Source: Marinovum sp048263515
GTDB taxonomy: Bacteria > Pseudomonadota > Alphaproteobacteria > Rhodobacterales > Rhodobacteraceae
DNA: 64,000 nucleotides
Direction of reading: 5' to 3'
NCBI RefSeq assembly: GCF_048263515.1
Contig: NZ_JBLXEC010000015.1
Span: 1-64,000, forward strand
In this document: positions 16,812 to 28,516 of the stretch, piece by piece
How positions within the stretch are numbered: position 1 is the stretch's first letter
How the letters are laid out: every line of letters begins with the position of its first letter
Program-made: the position numbers and the translations under genes
The notes under the pieces: generated by a model
What the model saw: only the letters and a program-made list of their open reading frames with translations
Told to the model about the DNA's origin: nothing
Databases searched by the model: none

Positions 16812-17525
16812 TCAGAGTGTCGGGTCGCTGCCGGCGCGGACCAGGCGGGTGAGATCGCTCAGGCTCTCCTTCTGCCGCCCCTCGGTGTCGAAGTTCGACG
16901 GCGCCAGCCAGGCGGCAAAGGCCTCTTGCAGCGCCGGCCACTCCTTGTCGATACAGGCAAACCAGGCAGTGTCGCGGTTGCGTCCCTTGACCACCGTGGC
17001 CTGGCGAAAGACCCCTTCGTAGCTGAACCCCAGTCGCTGCGCCGCGCGGCGCGAGTTCTTGTTCAGCGCGTTGCATTTCCACTCGTAGCGGCGATAGCCG
17101 GCGTCAAAGGCCCACCGCATCATCAGGTACATCGCCTCGGTGGCGGCGCGGCTGCCGGCGAGGCTCGGGGCAAAGTGGATGTTGCCGACCTCGATCGACC
17201 CGGCCTCTGGCGCGATCCGCAGGAAACTGGCGACACCGCCAAAGGCGCCGGAGGTCAGGTCCTGGATGGCGTAAAAGACGTGCTCGGGCCTGCCGACCGT
17301 TTCGCGCACCCAGCGGTGGAACTGCGCCGAGGAATGGAACGGGCCATAGGGCATGTAGGTCCAGCGGTCGTCATGGCCCTCGAAGGCGCGAAACAGCAGG
17401 GCGGCATGACGCTCGGCGTCGAGCGGTTCGAGCCGTACAAAGCGGCCCTGCAGGACCTCGCCCGTCGGTCGGGGAGGCGGAGACCAGTTGGCCACGGTCT
17501 CTCCGACGGGGAGCAAGTCGTTCAT
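16812..17525 (-). CDS. GNAT-family N-acetyltransferase (RimJ/RimL-like)
   Basis: The protein has 237 residues. The acetyl-CoA fold shows as GRFVRLEPLDAERHAALLF (about 27-45), SIEVGNIHFAPSLAGSRAATEAMYLMM (in two pieces, about 115-140) and KNSRRAAQRLGFSYEGVFR (about 156-174). This matches the Acetyltransf_3 group that acts on protein N-termini or small amines. The substrate is unknown. The gene is convergent with the response regulator and divergent from the hemerythrin gene. Confidence 0.9.
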   Translation of the reverse strand: MNDLLPVGETVANWSPPPRPTGEVLQGRFVRLEPLDAERHAALLFRAFEGHDDRWTYMPYGPFHSSAQFHRWVRETVGRPEHVFYAIQDLTSGAFGGVASFLRIAPEAGSIEVGNIHFAPSLAGSRAATEAMYLMMRWAFDAGYRRYEWKCNALNKNSRRAAQRLGFSYEGVFRQATVVKGRNRDTAWFACIDKEWPALQEAFAAWLAPSNFDTEGRQKESLSDLTRLVRAGSDPTL

Positions 17526-17656
17526 ATCTCAGGCCCTTGTCGCATTCCGGCAAGGATAGGCGCTGGGCGGGAAAAGGGAAGATGCAAGATCGCTGCCGCA
17601 GGGGAACCCGCCGCGTGCCTCATACGTTGGCCCTGCAACCAGACAGGAGAACCCCC

Positions 17657-18133
17657 ATGAGCGACATCTATTCCGCCCTGAAATCCGACCATGACCGCCA
17701 CCGCGAGCTGCTCGAGACCATCGGCAATACCGAAGGCGCCTCCGAGACGCGACAGGAGGCCTGGGAGGAATTCTACCGCGATGTCAAAGCCCATGGCGCG
17801 GCCGAGGAAGAGACCTTTTATTCCAAGCTGATCTCCAAGACCTGGGGCCAGGACAGCGCCCGCCACTCGGTGCATGAACACCAGCAGATCGACGACCTGC
17901 TCGAAGAGCTGCGCGAGATGGACATGAGTCAGGGCGCCTGGCTGCAGAAGTTCAAGCAGCTGCGCCACGATTATGAACACCACATCGACGAGGAGGAAGA
18001 CGAGGTCTTCACCCGCGCGAAAGAGGTGATCCCGGACGACGAGATCGAAGGCTACGGCCAGCGCTTCCGCGACCGCAAGGACAAGGAGCTGGGCATCATC
18101 GAGGAAAAGCGCGAGGATTCGCTCGAGGATTGA
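17657..18133 (+). CDS. Hemerythrin HHE-domain protein
   Basis: The protein has 158 residues, with CAGGAG upstream of the ATG. HHE-type iron-ligand residues occur in order: LKSDHDRHRELL (about 8-19), DVKAHGAAEEETFY (about 40-53), SVHEHQQIDDLL (about 70-81) and LRHDYEHHIDEEEDEVF (about 102-118). This arrangement is that of bacterial DUF892/HHE four-helix proteins that bind a non-haem di-iron site and sense or buffer oxygen, NO or iron. The C-terminus is highly charged. It ends at a shared terminator. Confidence 0.92.
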   Translation: MSDIYSALKSDHDRHRELLETIGNTEGASETRQEAWEEFYRDVKAHGAAEEETFYSKLISKTWGQDSARHSVHEHQQIDDLLEELREMDMSQGAWLQKFKQLRHDYEHHIDEEEDEVFTRAKEVIPDDEIEGYGQRFRDRKDKELGIIEEKREDSLED

Positions 18134-18157
18134 CCGCAGGCCCTTCGTGGCAAAGGA

Positions 18158-18184
18158 AAAGGCCGGGCAAGTGCCCGGCCTTTC
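18158..18184. terminator. Bidirectional terminator between hemerythrin and the 20-codon gene
   Basis: AAAGGCCGGGCA and TGCCCGGCCTTT form a perfect stem with a minimal loop. T-rich sequence lies on both strands, so it can end transcripts of both the plus-strand hemerythrin gene and the minus-strand aspS/small-gene unit. Confidence 0.9.
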
Positions 18185-18186
18185 TG

Positions 18187-18249
18187 TCAGCGGCGGAAGA
18201 AGCGGCGGAACAGCTTCCAGAGCGCCAGGTACTTCAGCAAACGTCGCAT
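18187..18249 (-). CDS. 20-residue basic amphipathic small protein gene behind aspS
   Basis: The sequence reads MRRLLKYLALWKLFRRFFRR and then TGA. AAGGAGG at 18257-18263 (minus strand) lies 7 bases before the ATG, one of the best ribosome binding sites in the window. The peptide has eight Arg/Lys and no acidic residues, with Leu/Phe/Trp in a helical pattern. It lies 52 bases downstream of aspS on the same strand and immediately before the terminator. This is seen in sequence; expression and function are unknown. It could be membrane-active or a small regulator. Confidence 0.65.
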   Translation of the reverse strand: MRRLLKYLALWKLFRRFFRR

Positions 18250-18301
18250 GTCTGGTCCTCCTTGCAGAGGTAACGCGACAAGCGGCCGTTTGGTTTCCGC
18301 C

Positions 18302-20077
18302 TCAGTCCTGCGGAATGACCCGCAGCCCCAGTTCCATCAGCTGGTCCGACATCGGTTCCGACGGCGCCTGCATCATCAGATCTTCGGCGCGCTGGTTCAT
18401 CGGGAACATGATGACCTCGCGGATGTTCTCCTGCTCGGCCAGAAGCATGACGATCCGGTCGATACCGGCGGCGCAGCCACCGTGCGGCGGGGCGCCGTAC
18501 TGGAAGGCATTGACCAGCCCGCCGAAGCGCTTGCGCACCTCGTCCTCGCCGTAGCCGGCGATCTCGAAGGCCTTGAACATGATCTCGGGCTTGTGGTTCC
18601 GGATCGCGCCCGACACCAGCTCGTAGCCGTTGCAGGCCAGGTCGTACTGATAGCCCAGCACCTCGAGCGGATCGCCCTGGAGCGCTTCCATCCCGCCCTG
18701 AGGCATGGAGAACGGGTTGTGCTCGAAGTCGATCTTGCCGGTTTCCTCGTCCTTTTCGTAGATCGGGAAATCGACGATCCAGGCAAAGGCGAAACGGTTC
18801 TTGTCGGTCAGCCCCAGCTCGTCGCCGATGACGGTGCGGGCGCGGCCGGCCACCGCCTCGAACGCCTTGGGCTTGCCGCCGAGGAAGAAGGCCGCGTCGC
18901 CGACGTTCAGACCCAGCTGCTGGCGGATCGCTTCGGTGCGCTCGGGGCCGATGTTCTTGGCGAGGGGGCCTGCGGCTTCCATGCCGTTGCCCTGATCGCG
19001 CCAGAAGATATAGCCCATGCCCGGCAGACCCTGTTCCTGGGCGAACTTGTTCATCCGGTCACAGAACTTGCGGCTGCCGCCACCGGGGGCGGGAATGGCG
19101 CGAATTTCGGTGCCGTCCTGCTCCAGCAGCTTGGCAAAGATGGCAAAGCCGGAGCCTGCGAAATGCTCGGAGACCACCTGCATCTTGATCGGGTTGCGCA
19201 GGTCGGGCTTGTCGGTGCCGTACCACAGCGCCGCGTCCTTGTAGGAGATCTGCGGCCATTCCTGATCCACTTTGCGACCGCCGCCGAACTCTTCGAAGAT
19301 GCCCGTCAGCACCGGCTGGATGGTGTCGAAGACGTCCTGCTGGGTGACAAAGCTCATCTCCATGTCGAGCTGGTAGAAGTCGGTGGGCGAGCGGTCGGCG
19401 CGCGGGTCCTCGTCGCGGAAACAGGGCGCGATCTGGAAATACTTGTCGAAGCCCGAGACCATGATCAACTGCTTGAACTGCTGCGGCGCCTGCGGCAGGG
19501 CGTAGAACTTGCCGGGGTGCAGGCGGGACGGCACCAGGAAGTCGCGTGCGCCTTCGGGGCTGGACGCGGTGATGATCGGCGTCTGGAATTCGCGGAACGA
19601 TGCGTCCCACATCCGCCGGCGCATCGAGGCCACGACGTCCGAGCGCAGCTTCATGTTGCGCTGCATCACCTCGCGGCGCAGGTCGAGGTAGCGATAGCGC
19701 AGGCGGGTTTCCTCGGGGTATTCCTGGTCGCCGAAGACGATGAGCGGCAGCTCGTCGGCGGCGCCCAGCACCTCCATGTCGCGGATGTAGACCTCGACCT
19801 CGCCGGTGGGCAGCTTGGGGTTCACCAGGCTCTCGTCGCGGGCTTTCACCTCGCCGTCGATGCGGATGCACCATTCCGAGCGGACTTTCTCGACGTCGTG
19901 GAACACCGGGCTGTCGCTGTCGCAGAGCACCTGGGTGATGCCGTAGGTGTCGCGCAGGTCGATGAAGAGCACCCCGCCGTGATCGCGCACGCGATGGACC
20001 CAGCCCGACAGGCGGACGGTCTGACCGACGTTGGATTTGTTCAGTTCGGCGCAGGTATGGCTGCGATAGGGGTGCAT
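18302..20077 (-). CDS. aspS: Aspartyl-tRNA synthetase
   Basis: The protein has 591 residues, the usual length for bacterial-type AspRS. It starts at MHPYRSHTCAELN, with GGAG upstream. In order: N-terminal OB anticodon-binding domain (VRLSGWVHRVRDHGGVLFID in part), class II motif 2 (APCFRDEDPRADRSPTDFYQ), bacterial GAD insertion (about 290-420), and motif 3 (GCAAGIDRIVMLL near the C-terminus). It charges tRNA-Asp in the cytosol. Upstream open frame to 20219 is non-homologous. A 20-codon gene follows on the same strand. Confidence 0.98.
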   Translation of the reverse strand: MHPYRSHTCAELNKSNVGQTVRLSGWVHRVRDHGGVLFIDLRDTYGITQVLCDSDSPVFHDVEKVRSEWCIRIDGEVKARDESLVNPKLPTGEVEVYIRDMEVLGAADELPLIVFGDQEYPEETRLRYRYLDLRREVMQRNMKLRSDVVASMRRRMWDASFREFQTPIITASSPEGARDFLVPSRLHPGKFYALPQAPQQFKQLIMVSGFDKYFQIAPCFRDEDPRADRSPTDFYQLDMEMSFVTQQDVFDTIQPVLTGIFEEFGGGRKVDQEWPQISYKDAALWYGTDKPDLRNPIKMQVVSEHFAGSGFAIFAKLLEQDGTEIRAIPAPGGGSRKFCDRMNKFAQEQGLPGMGYIFWRDQGNGMEAAGPLAKNIGPERTEAIRQQLGLNVGDAAFFLGGKPKAFEAVAGRARTVIGDELGLTDKNRFAFAWIVDFPIYEKDEETGKIDFEHNPFSMPQGGMEALQGDPLEVLGYQYDLACNGYELVSGAIRNHKPEIMFKAFEIAGYGEDEVRKRFGGLVNAFQYGAPPHGGCAAGIDRIVMLLAEQENIREVIMFPMNQRAEDLMMQAPSEPMSDQLMELGLRVIPQD

Positions 20078-20217
20078 CTGGCGGCTCCGGGGGTCATTCG
20101 AGGTTCGGGCCGATACACCTTGCCTGTGGCTGAAAGTCAAGCAAAGAGGGGCCGCTCCCGCAGCCCGGCGCGCCACGTCGCAAGGACGGGCCACAGGGCC
20201 GGAGGAGCGGCCCGCAG

Positions 20218-20532
20218 TCACATGTCGATCAGCGGGGCGATCTCGATCGAGCCGTGACCGCCCTTGAGGATCGGGCAGCCCTTGCCCATTTCCGCCGCCG
20301 CCTCGACGCTGTCGGCCTCGACGATGGAATAGCCTGACAGCGGGTTGGCGCCGCCACCGTCCTTCAGCCCGTCAGAGGTCAGGGTCGAGGACATGCCCAC
20401 CGGGTTGCCGCCTTCGACCAGCTTGTCACCAAGGCCCTGCATCCAGGCGCCCCAGGCTTCCATCTCCTTTTTGCCCTCTTCCTCGCTCTCGGGCATCTTG
20501 CCGCCGTGATACGCAAACATGTATTTTGTCAT
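20218..20532 (-). CDS. YCII-related (DGPF-type) protein
   Basis: The protein has 104 residues. It starts at MTKYMFAYHGGKMPES, with GAGGAG ahead of the ATG. The pattern MQGLGDKLVEGGNPVG, LSGYSIVEADSVEAAAEMGK and GCPILKGGHGSIEIAPL is that of the YCII-related family of ferredoxin-like dimers. It is the third gene of an ArsR-SRPBCC-YCII operon, a common trio in proteobacteria. The catalytic activity is unknown. Confidence 0.88.
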   Translation of the reverse strand: MTKYMFAYHGGKMPESEEEGKKEMEAWGAWMQGLGDKLVEGGNPVGMSSTLTSDGLKDGGGANPLSGYSIVEADSVEAAAEMGKGCPILKGGHGSIEIAPLIDM

Positions 20533-20563
20533 AATGATCTCCTCTGTGTGGATCGGGTTGAAT

Positions 20564-21013
20564 TCAGTCGGGAAATTGCCGTTCGAGCCGCGCCAGCACA
20601 GCCGACCAGCCGCCTTCGTGCGACGTGGTGGTCTCGCCATCCGGCAGGCCTGCATGGTGCACGGTGAACAGCGTGACATCGCCCGAAGGCACGAGGGCAA
20701 AGGTCACCCGGCTCTCGTGGCCGCGGTTGCCCTCGGCATCCTGCCAGGCCCAGGTAAAGGCCAGGTGGCGGGGCGGCGTGACCTCGGTCACCGTGCCGCT
20801 GACGTCGAAGCGGTTGCCCTCGGCGCTGCGCATATGGGCGTGCCAGGGGCCGGGGCGGGTGAAGTCGAGCGCGTGGCTCATCATCGTCCAGCCGTCATGG
20901 CCGAACCAGAGCACCACGTTTTCGGGCCGGGTGACCATCTCCCACACCCGCGCGAGCGGCGCGTTGAAGCGGCGCTCCAGCGTCAGCTCGGTTCTCTCTG
21001 CGACCTCGGTCAT
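20564..21013 (-). CDS. SRPBCC/AHSA1-domain protein
   Basis: The protein has 149 residues. ERRFNAPLARVWEMVTRPENVVLWFG (in pieces, about 13-38), GTVTEVTPPRHLAFTW (about 74-89) and GGWSAVLARLERQF at the C-terminus match the activator-of-Hsp90 homologue (AHSA1-like) branch of START/SRPBCC ligand-binding folds. Its ATG overlaps the ArsR stop (ATGA), so it is translationally coupled to its likely regulator. The ligand is unknown. Confidence 0.92.
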   Translation of the reverse strand: MTEVAERTELTLERRFNAPLARVWEMVTRPENVVLWFGHDGWTMMSHALDFTRPGPWHAHMRSAEGNRFDVSGTVTEVTPPRHLAFTWAWQDAEGNRGHESRVTFALVPSGDVTLFTVHHAGLPDGETTTSHEGGWSAVLARLERQFPD

Positions 21014-21336
21014 GTCCTGTCTGTCTCCTTGTTGAGCAGGTGCTCCAGCCGGTCGAGGCTGGCCTCCCAGAAGCGCCGCGCCTCGTCGGCCCAGCCGGCC
21101 ACCGCCATCAGCCCCTCGGGGCGGATCGAATAGAGCCGCTGCTGCGCCCGCGCCCGGCGGTTCACCAGCCCGGCATCGCGCAGAACGCCCAGGTGCTGAG
21201 AGATCGCCGGCGCCGAGATGCCGAAGCCTTCGCCCAGCCGCCCGGCCGGCAGTTCGCCTTCGGCCAGCAGCCGCTCGACCATGGCAAAGCGCACCGGGTC
21301 TGACAGGGCGGCAAAGGTCTGCGGCAGGGCGCTCAT
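21010..21336 (-). CDS. ArsR-family transcriptional regulator
   Basis: This 108-residue winged-helix protein (MSALPQTFAALSDPVRFAMV, ISAPAISQHLGVLRDAGLVN) lacks the metal-binding CVC motif of ArsR/SmtB sensors. It belongs to the group that pairs with SRPBCC partners. It is the first gene of the operon with the SRPBCC and YCII genes and probably autoregulates. A short AT-rich inverted repeat upstream (21388-21402) is a candidate operator. Confidence 0.92.
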   Translation of the reverse strand: MSALPQTFAALSDPVRFAMVERLLAEGELPAGRLGEGFGISAPAISQHLGVLRDAGLVNRRARAQQRLYSIRPEGLMAVAGWADEARRFWEASLDRLEHLLNKETDRT

Positions 21337-21387
21337 GGCTATCCTGTGTTGGTTTGATGAGTCGTTGCAAAGAGTATTGGCACACCC

Positions 21388-21402
21388 CTTATTTAAGTAA
21401 AG
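21388..21402 (-). promoter_or_regulatory. Candidate ArsR-type operator
   Basis: CTTATTTAAGTAAAG is an imperfect AT-rich palindrome 52 bases upstream of the ArsR ATG, in an otherwise GC-rich context. ArsR-family repressors bind such 12-2-12 or shorter imperfect palindromes. It is only a positional inference. Confidence 0.35.
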
Positions 21403-21542
21403 CCTTAAATGAAGGCAGATCCCGCACGTTTTCCGGGCAGATCGACCGGCTTTGGCCCTTGAACCCGGCCCGCGCATGTCTATAACCCACGACAATTTGC
21501 GCCCTGCGCCCATTCCCCCCGCGCTGAACCCCGAGGTCCGAT

Positions 21543-24875
<3,333 letters not shown>

Positions 24876-24887
24876 CGTTCCGGGTCC

Positions 24888-24912
24888 GGGGCAGGGCCGA
24901 CTGCTCTGCCCC
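24888..24912 (+). terminator. Hairpin after carB
   Basis: GGGGCAG and CTGCCCC form a stem 13 bases after the carB stop codon. There is no long T-tract, so termination may be weak or Rho-assisted. Confidence 0.5.
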
Positions 24913-24931
24913 GCAACTCAACGGATCGAAC

Positions 24932-24977
24932 AAAAAAAGGGTGGGCACATGGCTGACGCATTCCGGCTTCTGGGACA
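24932..24977 (+). repeat. Left imperfect inverted repeat of the insertion-like element
   Basis: The repeat consists of seven A, then GGGTGG (24939-24944), a core GCACATGGC (24945-24953), TGACGCATTCCGG (24954-24966) and a less exact TTCTGGGACA tail. It is the counterpart, inverted, of 27621-27666. The arms match perfectly, but the 9-base core is in the same orientation at both ends. Confidence 0.8.
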
Positions 24978-24983
24978 CGAAAG

Positions 24984-25018
24984 CAACGCCTACCAAGTTT
25001 ACGCTTGGTAGGCGTTTG
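24984..25018. repeat. Perfect hairpin inside the element's left end
   Basis: AACGCCTACCAAG and CTTGGTAGGCGTT form a 13-base-pair stem around a 6-base loop. It separates the left inverted repeat from the 833-codon gene, could shield that gene from read-through, and differs in composition from the surrounding chromosome. Confidence 0.75.
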
Positions 25019-25055
25019 TAATTTATGAGGTTTTTGAGGTAGCAGTCTGTCCGTT

Positions 25056-27557
25056 GTGCGGGAGAAAAGTACCGCGGCAACAGTTGCCGAAAAAGCGAGG
25101 TCGGGACTTTGGATATCCCAATCTTGGCCAATATCAGTATTCGGAATGGAGCCCGACTTGTCGAGACGAAAGAGAACGAAAGGCTCTGTCGTGGTCAAGT
25201 CCATTCCACAACTGTCATTGGAGGTAGTGTATCCTCCTGCCGACCCGAAAATCAATCTCAACACATGCGGGGACCCCGACTGCGGGAATTACGGTGTGGC
25301 GCCAGACTTCGCCTTGCCGGTGTTCAAGGGCAGGAATGCCGCACAGCGCAAGTTATTGGCATCGACAAATCTTCCAGCGTTGGCGACTGGCCGTGGGGTC
25401 TACACCTTGTCCGGCGAGGACAAGCGCCAGAGGACCTCGGCAGCTTTCGAATATGCAGACGACCCTCACGTCTGGGACGACGGGCGCGTCGTGGTATGCC
25501 GCCACCAAAAAGCGAACCACGAGTGCGGAGTGTCATTCAGCCTGCTGTCCAATGAACACCTTCTCGACGAGGTTGAACGGCTCGAGACCCAGAACGGCTC
25601 CCTCGAAGGACCGGCATGCGGAAGTTGCGGCGCGCGGTACCTGGATCACCCGGATGAGTTCATCTTCAACGGTGCTCACGGGAAGTCCACCAAGGTGCGA
25701 GGTGGTCGCCCAGCGAAACCCACGGCTTTTCGCCTCATTCACAAACCGTGCAAGGGTTTGAGGGGCTCTCGGTTCTCGGTTTCGCTGGATCATCAGAGCC
25801 AGGAGAAGCAGCACGATAATGTCAGAATATTGCGTGCGTTGGTAAATGGCGCGAGTATCAACGATTTGCGGCGCCTCCTTGCTGATCCGGATACAGGCAA
25901 GAAGTGCGGTGTCAGCCGTATTTACAATCGCATTTTCTGGCTGGAAAAGACGCTACTGTCCTTTGAGCGGGCCAAGCTCCGCGAATGGAAAAGGAAGTCC
26001 GATGGTTCGGAAGAGTTCAACCACACCCGTGTGGCTCATGATGACGTTGTGATTTCGGTCAATTGGGAGAGCAAGTCTGATCGACGCCTGACCCCGGTTC
26101 ACTGTTCAGTAAGCGCGGACATCCGCTCTGGCTATGTCTTTCGGGTTGACGCGAATTTCGACCCGCGGGTCGACCCGGTCCGGCTATGTGAAGAGCACTA
26201 CATTCACGAGGGCGGCGGTCCGAAGGGATTGCGCCGCGAGTATACCCAGAAGTCCGGCAAAGTATTCACCGCGCCGCTACTGCACTTTCAACGCCCCAGC
26301 GGTCGGTTCGACGAAGCTGCTCTGTTTGCCAGTGCCGAGGGCAGTTGGCGGGTATTCTCGGAACGGTTGGTTCGGGCATTCGAGAGCGACCCGGCCGGCC
26401 TGATCATCCTACCGGCAGAAGTTCGCGCCCAACTCAAACATGCTGATTGTCGGCGCAGGTTGCTGGACGAGATCCGGCATCGGTATTTTGATTTTTCGGA
26501 AGCTGACCGAGACTTCCGCGGCAGCTTCAAAGGGAGCCTTGTGAAGCCTACCTATACCAAAGCTGCTCACCTCGCATGCCTACGCGACATGCTGCCCGAG
26601 GGTAAAATCACGCTGGTAGGCGAGCAGGAGAACACCATGGTTCGAGTGGTGCCACACGTCTTTCGTGACTTGATCAAGGCCGATCTCTTCGAGTGGTTCG
26701 TCATCTCTTTCGACAAGTCAGCGTCGACACCCAAGACAAACCGCAGGATCCGCGACTTCCAGAAAGACTTCGAGGCGTTCAAGGCGCGCGCATCTTCGAT
26801 CACAGCCTCTGACAACTCGAACTTTGACTGGCTCACGCAGTTCTGTGCTGACGGACTGACCCCGGCGATGAATGTCGATCACAACGGACAAACCCACCCA
26901 TTCTCCTTTTTCAATTTCCGCTCAGCGCAGTTCCCTCAGCTATGGGTCAGGTCTCCCGTTCAGGCCTTCGGGGAGACGCAAAAGGTGGTGGGATTTCCGC
27001 TGATCCGGAGTGCGTATCGCCGCCAATTGAAAGGCCTCGCGTTCGACCAGCTTCCGCACGATCACGCATTGCGTTCAGCCCTTGCACGCCGTGCCCTGAC
27101 CTCGACTTTACAGCCAGTCTCGGCCTTCATGAACTCACTCCGTACGCGGCTGAGTCCAACAGATCGTGCGGGAGGGCGTTCAGCGCGAAATGGACCGAGC
27201 TACATCAATGGCGCCCTGTTCAATCCAGCGGTGCTGATTGCCCTGCTGAACATCTACCGCGTCTACTACAACTGGTTCGAAGCGCGGCAATACACCGGAG
27301 GCAATTCAGCCGAACATGGCGCAAGTGCCGTACCGGCCGGAACTTCTGCTATTCGTGTGCCTGGATCAGACCAAATCATCACGGTGCCGAAGCGTCGAGA
27401 GCAAGCTCCCATCCTCCGAACACCCGCGATGCGGCTGGGTTTGAGCCGCGTGCGTGACAAGGCAAGTTCGCAGCAAGCCCCCGACCCGCGGAGGATTCTT
27501 TACCGTCCGTGGCTGTTCCACGGGACGCCACTTTGGAAGAAGTTCGAGGGAAGATGA
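25056..27557 (+). CDS. Large putative transposase/mobile-element protein with zinc-ribbon N-terminus
   Basis: The frame has up to 833 codons from a GTG at 25056; the first ATG is at 25146 and the true start is unclear. Cysteine pairs suggest zinc ribbons: LNTCGDPDCGNYG (Cys71/76), Cys148/157, and ACGSCG (Cys188/191) with PCKG (Cys232). The first resembles IS1-type InsA ribbons. Then come a helix-turn-helix-like GASINDLRRLL (about 269), a possible RNase H-like core (DDVVISVNWESKSD, CSVSADIRSGYVFRVDANFD) and a transposase-like C-terminus (NPAVLIALLNIYRVYYNWF). Base composition is lower in GC than its neighbours. Lying between inverted repeats, it is probably the element's recombinase; the family is not identified. 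Confidence 0.65.
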   Translation: MREKSTAATVAEKARSGLWISQSWPISVFGMEPDLSRRKRTKGSVVVKSIPQLSLEVVYPPADPKINLNTCGDPDCGNYGVAPDFALPVFKGRNAAQRKLLASTNLPALATGRGVYTLSGEDKRQRTSAAFEYADDPHVWDDGRVVVCRHQKANHECGVSFSLLSNEHLLDEVERLETQNGSLEGPACGSCGARYLDHPDEFIFNGAHGKSTKVRGGRPAKPTAFRLIHKPCKGLRGSRFSVSLDHQSQEKQHDNVRILRALVNGASINDLRRLLADPDTGKKCGVSRIYNRIFWLEKTLLSFERAKLREWKRKSDGSEEFNHTRVAHDDVVISVNWESKSDRRLTPVHCSVSADIRSGYVFRVDANFDPRVDPVRLCEEHYIHEGGGPKGLRREYTQKSGKVFTAPLLHFQRPSGRFDEAALFASAEGSWRVFSERLVRAFESDPAGLIILPAEVRAQLKHADCRRRLLDEIRHRYFDFSEADRDFRGSFKGSLVKPTYTKAAHLACLRDMLPEGKITLVGEQENTMVRVVPHVFRDLIKADLFEWFVISFDKSASTPKTNRRIRDFQKDFEAFKARASSITASDNSNFDWLTQFCADGLTPAMNVDHNGQTHPFSFFNFRSAQFPQLWVRSPVQAFGETQKVVGFPLIRSAYRRQLKGLAFDQLPHDHALRSALARRALTSTLQPVSAFMNSLRTRLSPTDRAGGRSARNGPSYINGALFNPAVLIALLNIYRVYYNWFEARQYTGGNSAEHGASAVPAGTSAIRVPGSDQIITVPKRREQAPILRTPAMRLGLSRVRDKASSQQAPDPRRILYRPWLFHGTPLWKKFEGR

Positions 27558-27585
27558 CAGAGCAAAACGGGCGTCCTCAGATCAA

Positions 27586-27619
27586 GAGGCCCCGGCGAAA
27601 AACTTCACCGGGGCCTCTC
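27586..27619 (+). terminator. Hairpin after the element gene
   Basis: AGAGGCCCCGG and CCGGGGCCTCT form an 11-base-pair stem with a 12-base loop, 30 bases after the stop of the putative transposase and just before the right inverted repeat. No T-run follows. Confidence 0.6.
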
Positions 27620-27620
27620 T

Positions 27621-27666
27621 ATGTCCCAAAATCCGGAATGCGTCAGCACATGGCCCACCCTTTTTT
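27621..27666 (-). repeat. Right imperfect inverted repeat of the insertion-like element
   Basis: On the plus strand it reads TGTCCCAAAATCCGGAATGC, then GTCA, the core GCACATGGC (27646-27654), CCACCC and six T. The arms are the reverse complement of the left repeat, whereas the core is a direct copy. It ends 21 bases before the mipA-like stop codon. No clear target-site duplication is visible outside the repeats. Confidence 0.8.
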
Positions 27667-27686
27667 CTTGCTCAGTCGGTCTGTCT

Positions 27687-28451
27687 TCAGAACCGCAGGT
27701 CGAACTGGCGGATCAGCGACACACCGACCGTCACCTGGTGCTCGCTGCCCGAGCGGGTGACCGGGCTGTCCGCGAAATCGTTCATCAGCCGGTCATAGGC
27801 CAGCTTGCCTTCCATCGACCAGGTATCGCTCAGCTCGCGGCGGGCGCTGAACTCGGCCCCGACGGATTTCACACCACCCTCGGCGGAATAGGCGCTCAGG
27901 TTGCGGGCCGAGGCGGGGACCGAGAAATAGGTCTCGGCATATTCTTCATTGGCCAGGCTCACCCGCGGGCCGAGGCGCAGCGTGGTATAGGCGTCGGGCC
28001 GCAGGATGGCATCGGCGGCCAGATCGGCGACAACGCCTTCGTGGCCGTTGAAGCCCTTGCGCACCGCGGCCGAGACCTCGGCGAATTCCCAGGTGTATTT
28101 CGCCTTTACCCCGACCTCGAGCGTCCAGTCGACGTCGTCCATGCCCTTGAGCGCCGTATGCTCCGAGGAATCCCGCTTGCCGATGAAGCCGAAGGAGGGC
28201 GCAAAGCCGAAGCCGGTCGCATCACCGCCGCCCACCGACATCGAGCCGGCGCCGAAGGAATGCAGGCTGCCTTGGAAACTGGGGGAGGAGGTGTAGTCGT
28301 CGGATCCTTCGTAGGTCGGGCCGTAGGACAGTCCCCCGCCCAGTTCGAACGCGATGTGATTGCCCTCGGCCAGCAGGGCCGCCGGAGCAGAGGTGATCGA
28401 TGCAGCTGCGAGCGCGGCCAGCAGAGGCCGGCGCATGTCCCGTCCTGTCAT
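27687..28451 (-). CDS. MipA/OmpV-family outer-membrane protein
   Basis: The protein has 254 residues. The signal peptide is cleaved near SAPAALLAEG. The mature part is beta-barrel-like with alternating aromatic/glycine strands (FELGGGLSYGPTYEGSDDY, FAPSFGFIGKRDSS) and ends in the C-terminal Phe signature RQFDLRF, recognised by the BAM machinery. It matches the MipA/OmpV scaffold family, in which roles vary from MltA interaction to osmoporin-like functions. An alternative start lies at 28436. The insertion-like element abuts its 3' end. Confidence 0.88.
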   Translation of the reverse strand: MTGRDMRRPLLAALAAASITSAPAALLAEGNHIAFELGGGLSYGPTYEGSDDYTSSPSFQGSLHSFGAGSMSVGGGDATGFGFAPSFGFIGKRDSSEHTALKGMDDVDWTLEVGVKAKYTWEFAEVSAAVRKGFNGHEGVVADLAADAILRPDAYTTLRLGPRVSLANEEYAETYFSVPASARNLSAYSAEGGVKSVGAEFSARRELSDTWSMEGKLAYDRLMNDFADSPVTRSGSEHQVTVGVSLIRQFDLRF

Positions 28452-28516
28452 TCCTAGGTCCTTTCAACAATTGGGGGCCCGGTTGCCCGGACCCCGTTCA
28501 CATCGATCTGCGCGAT

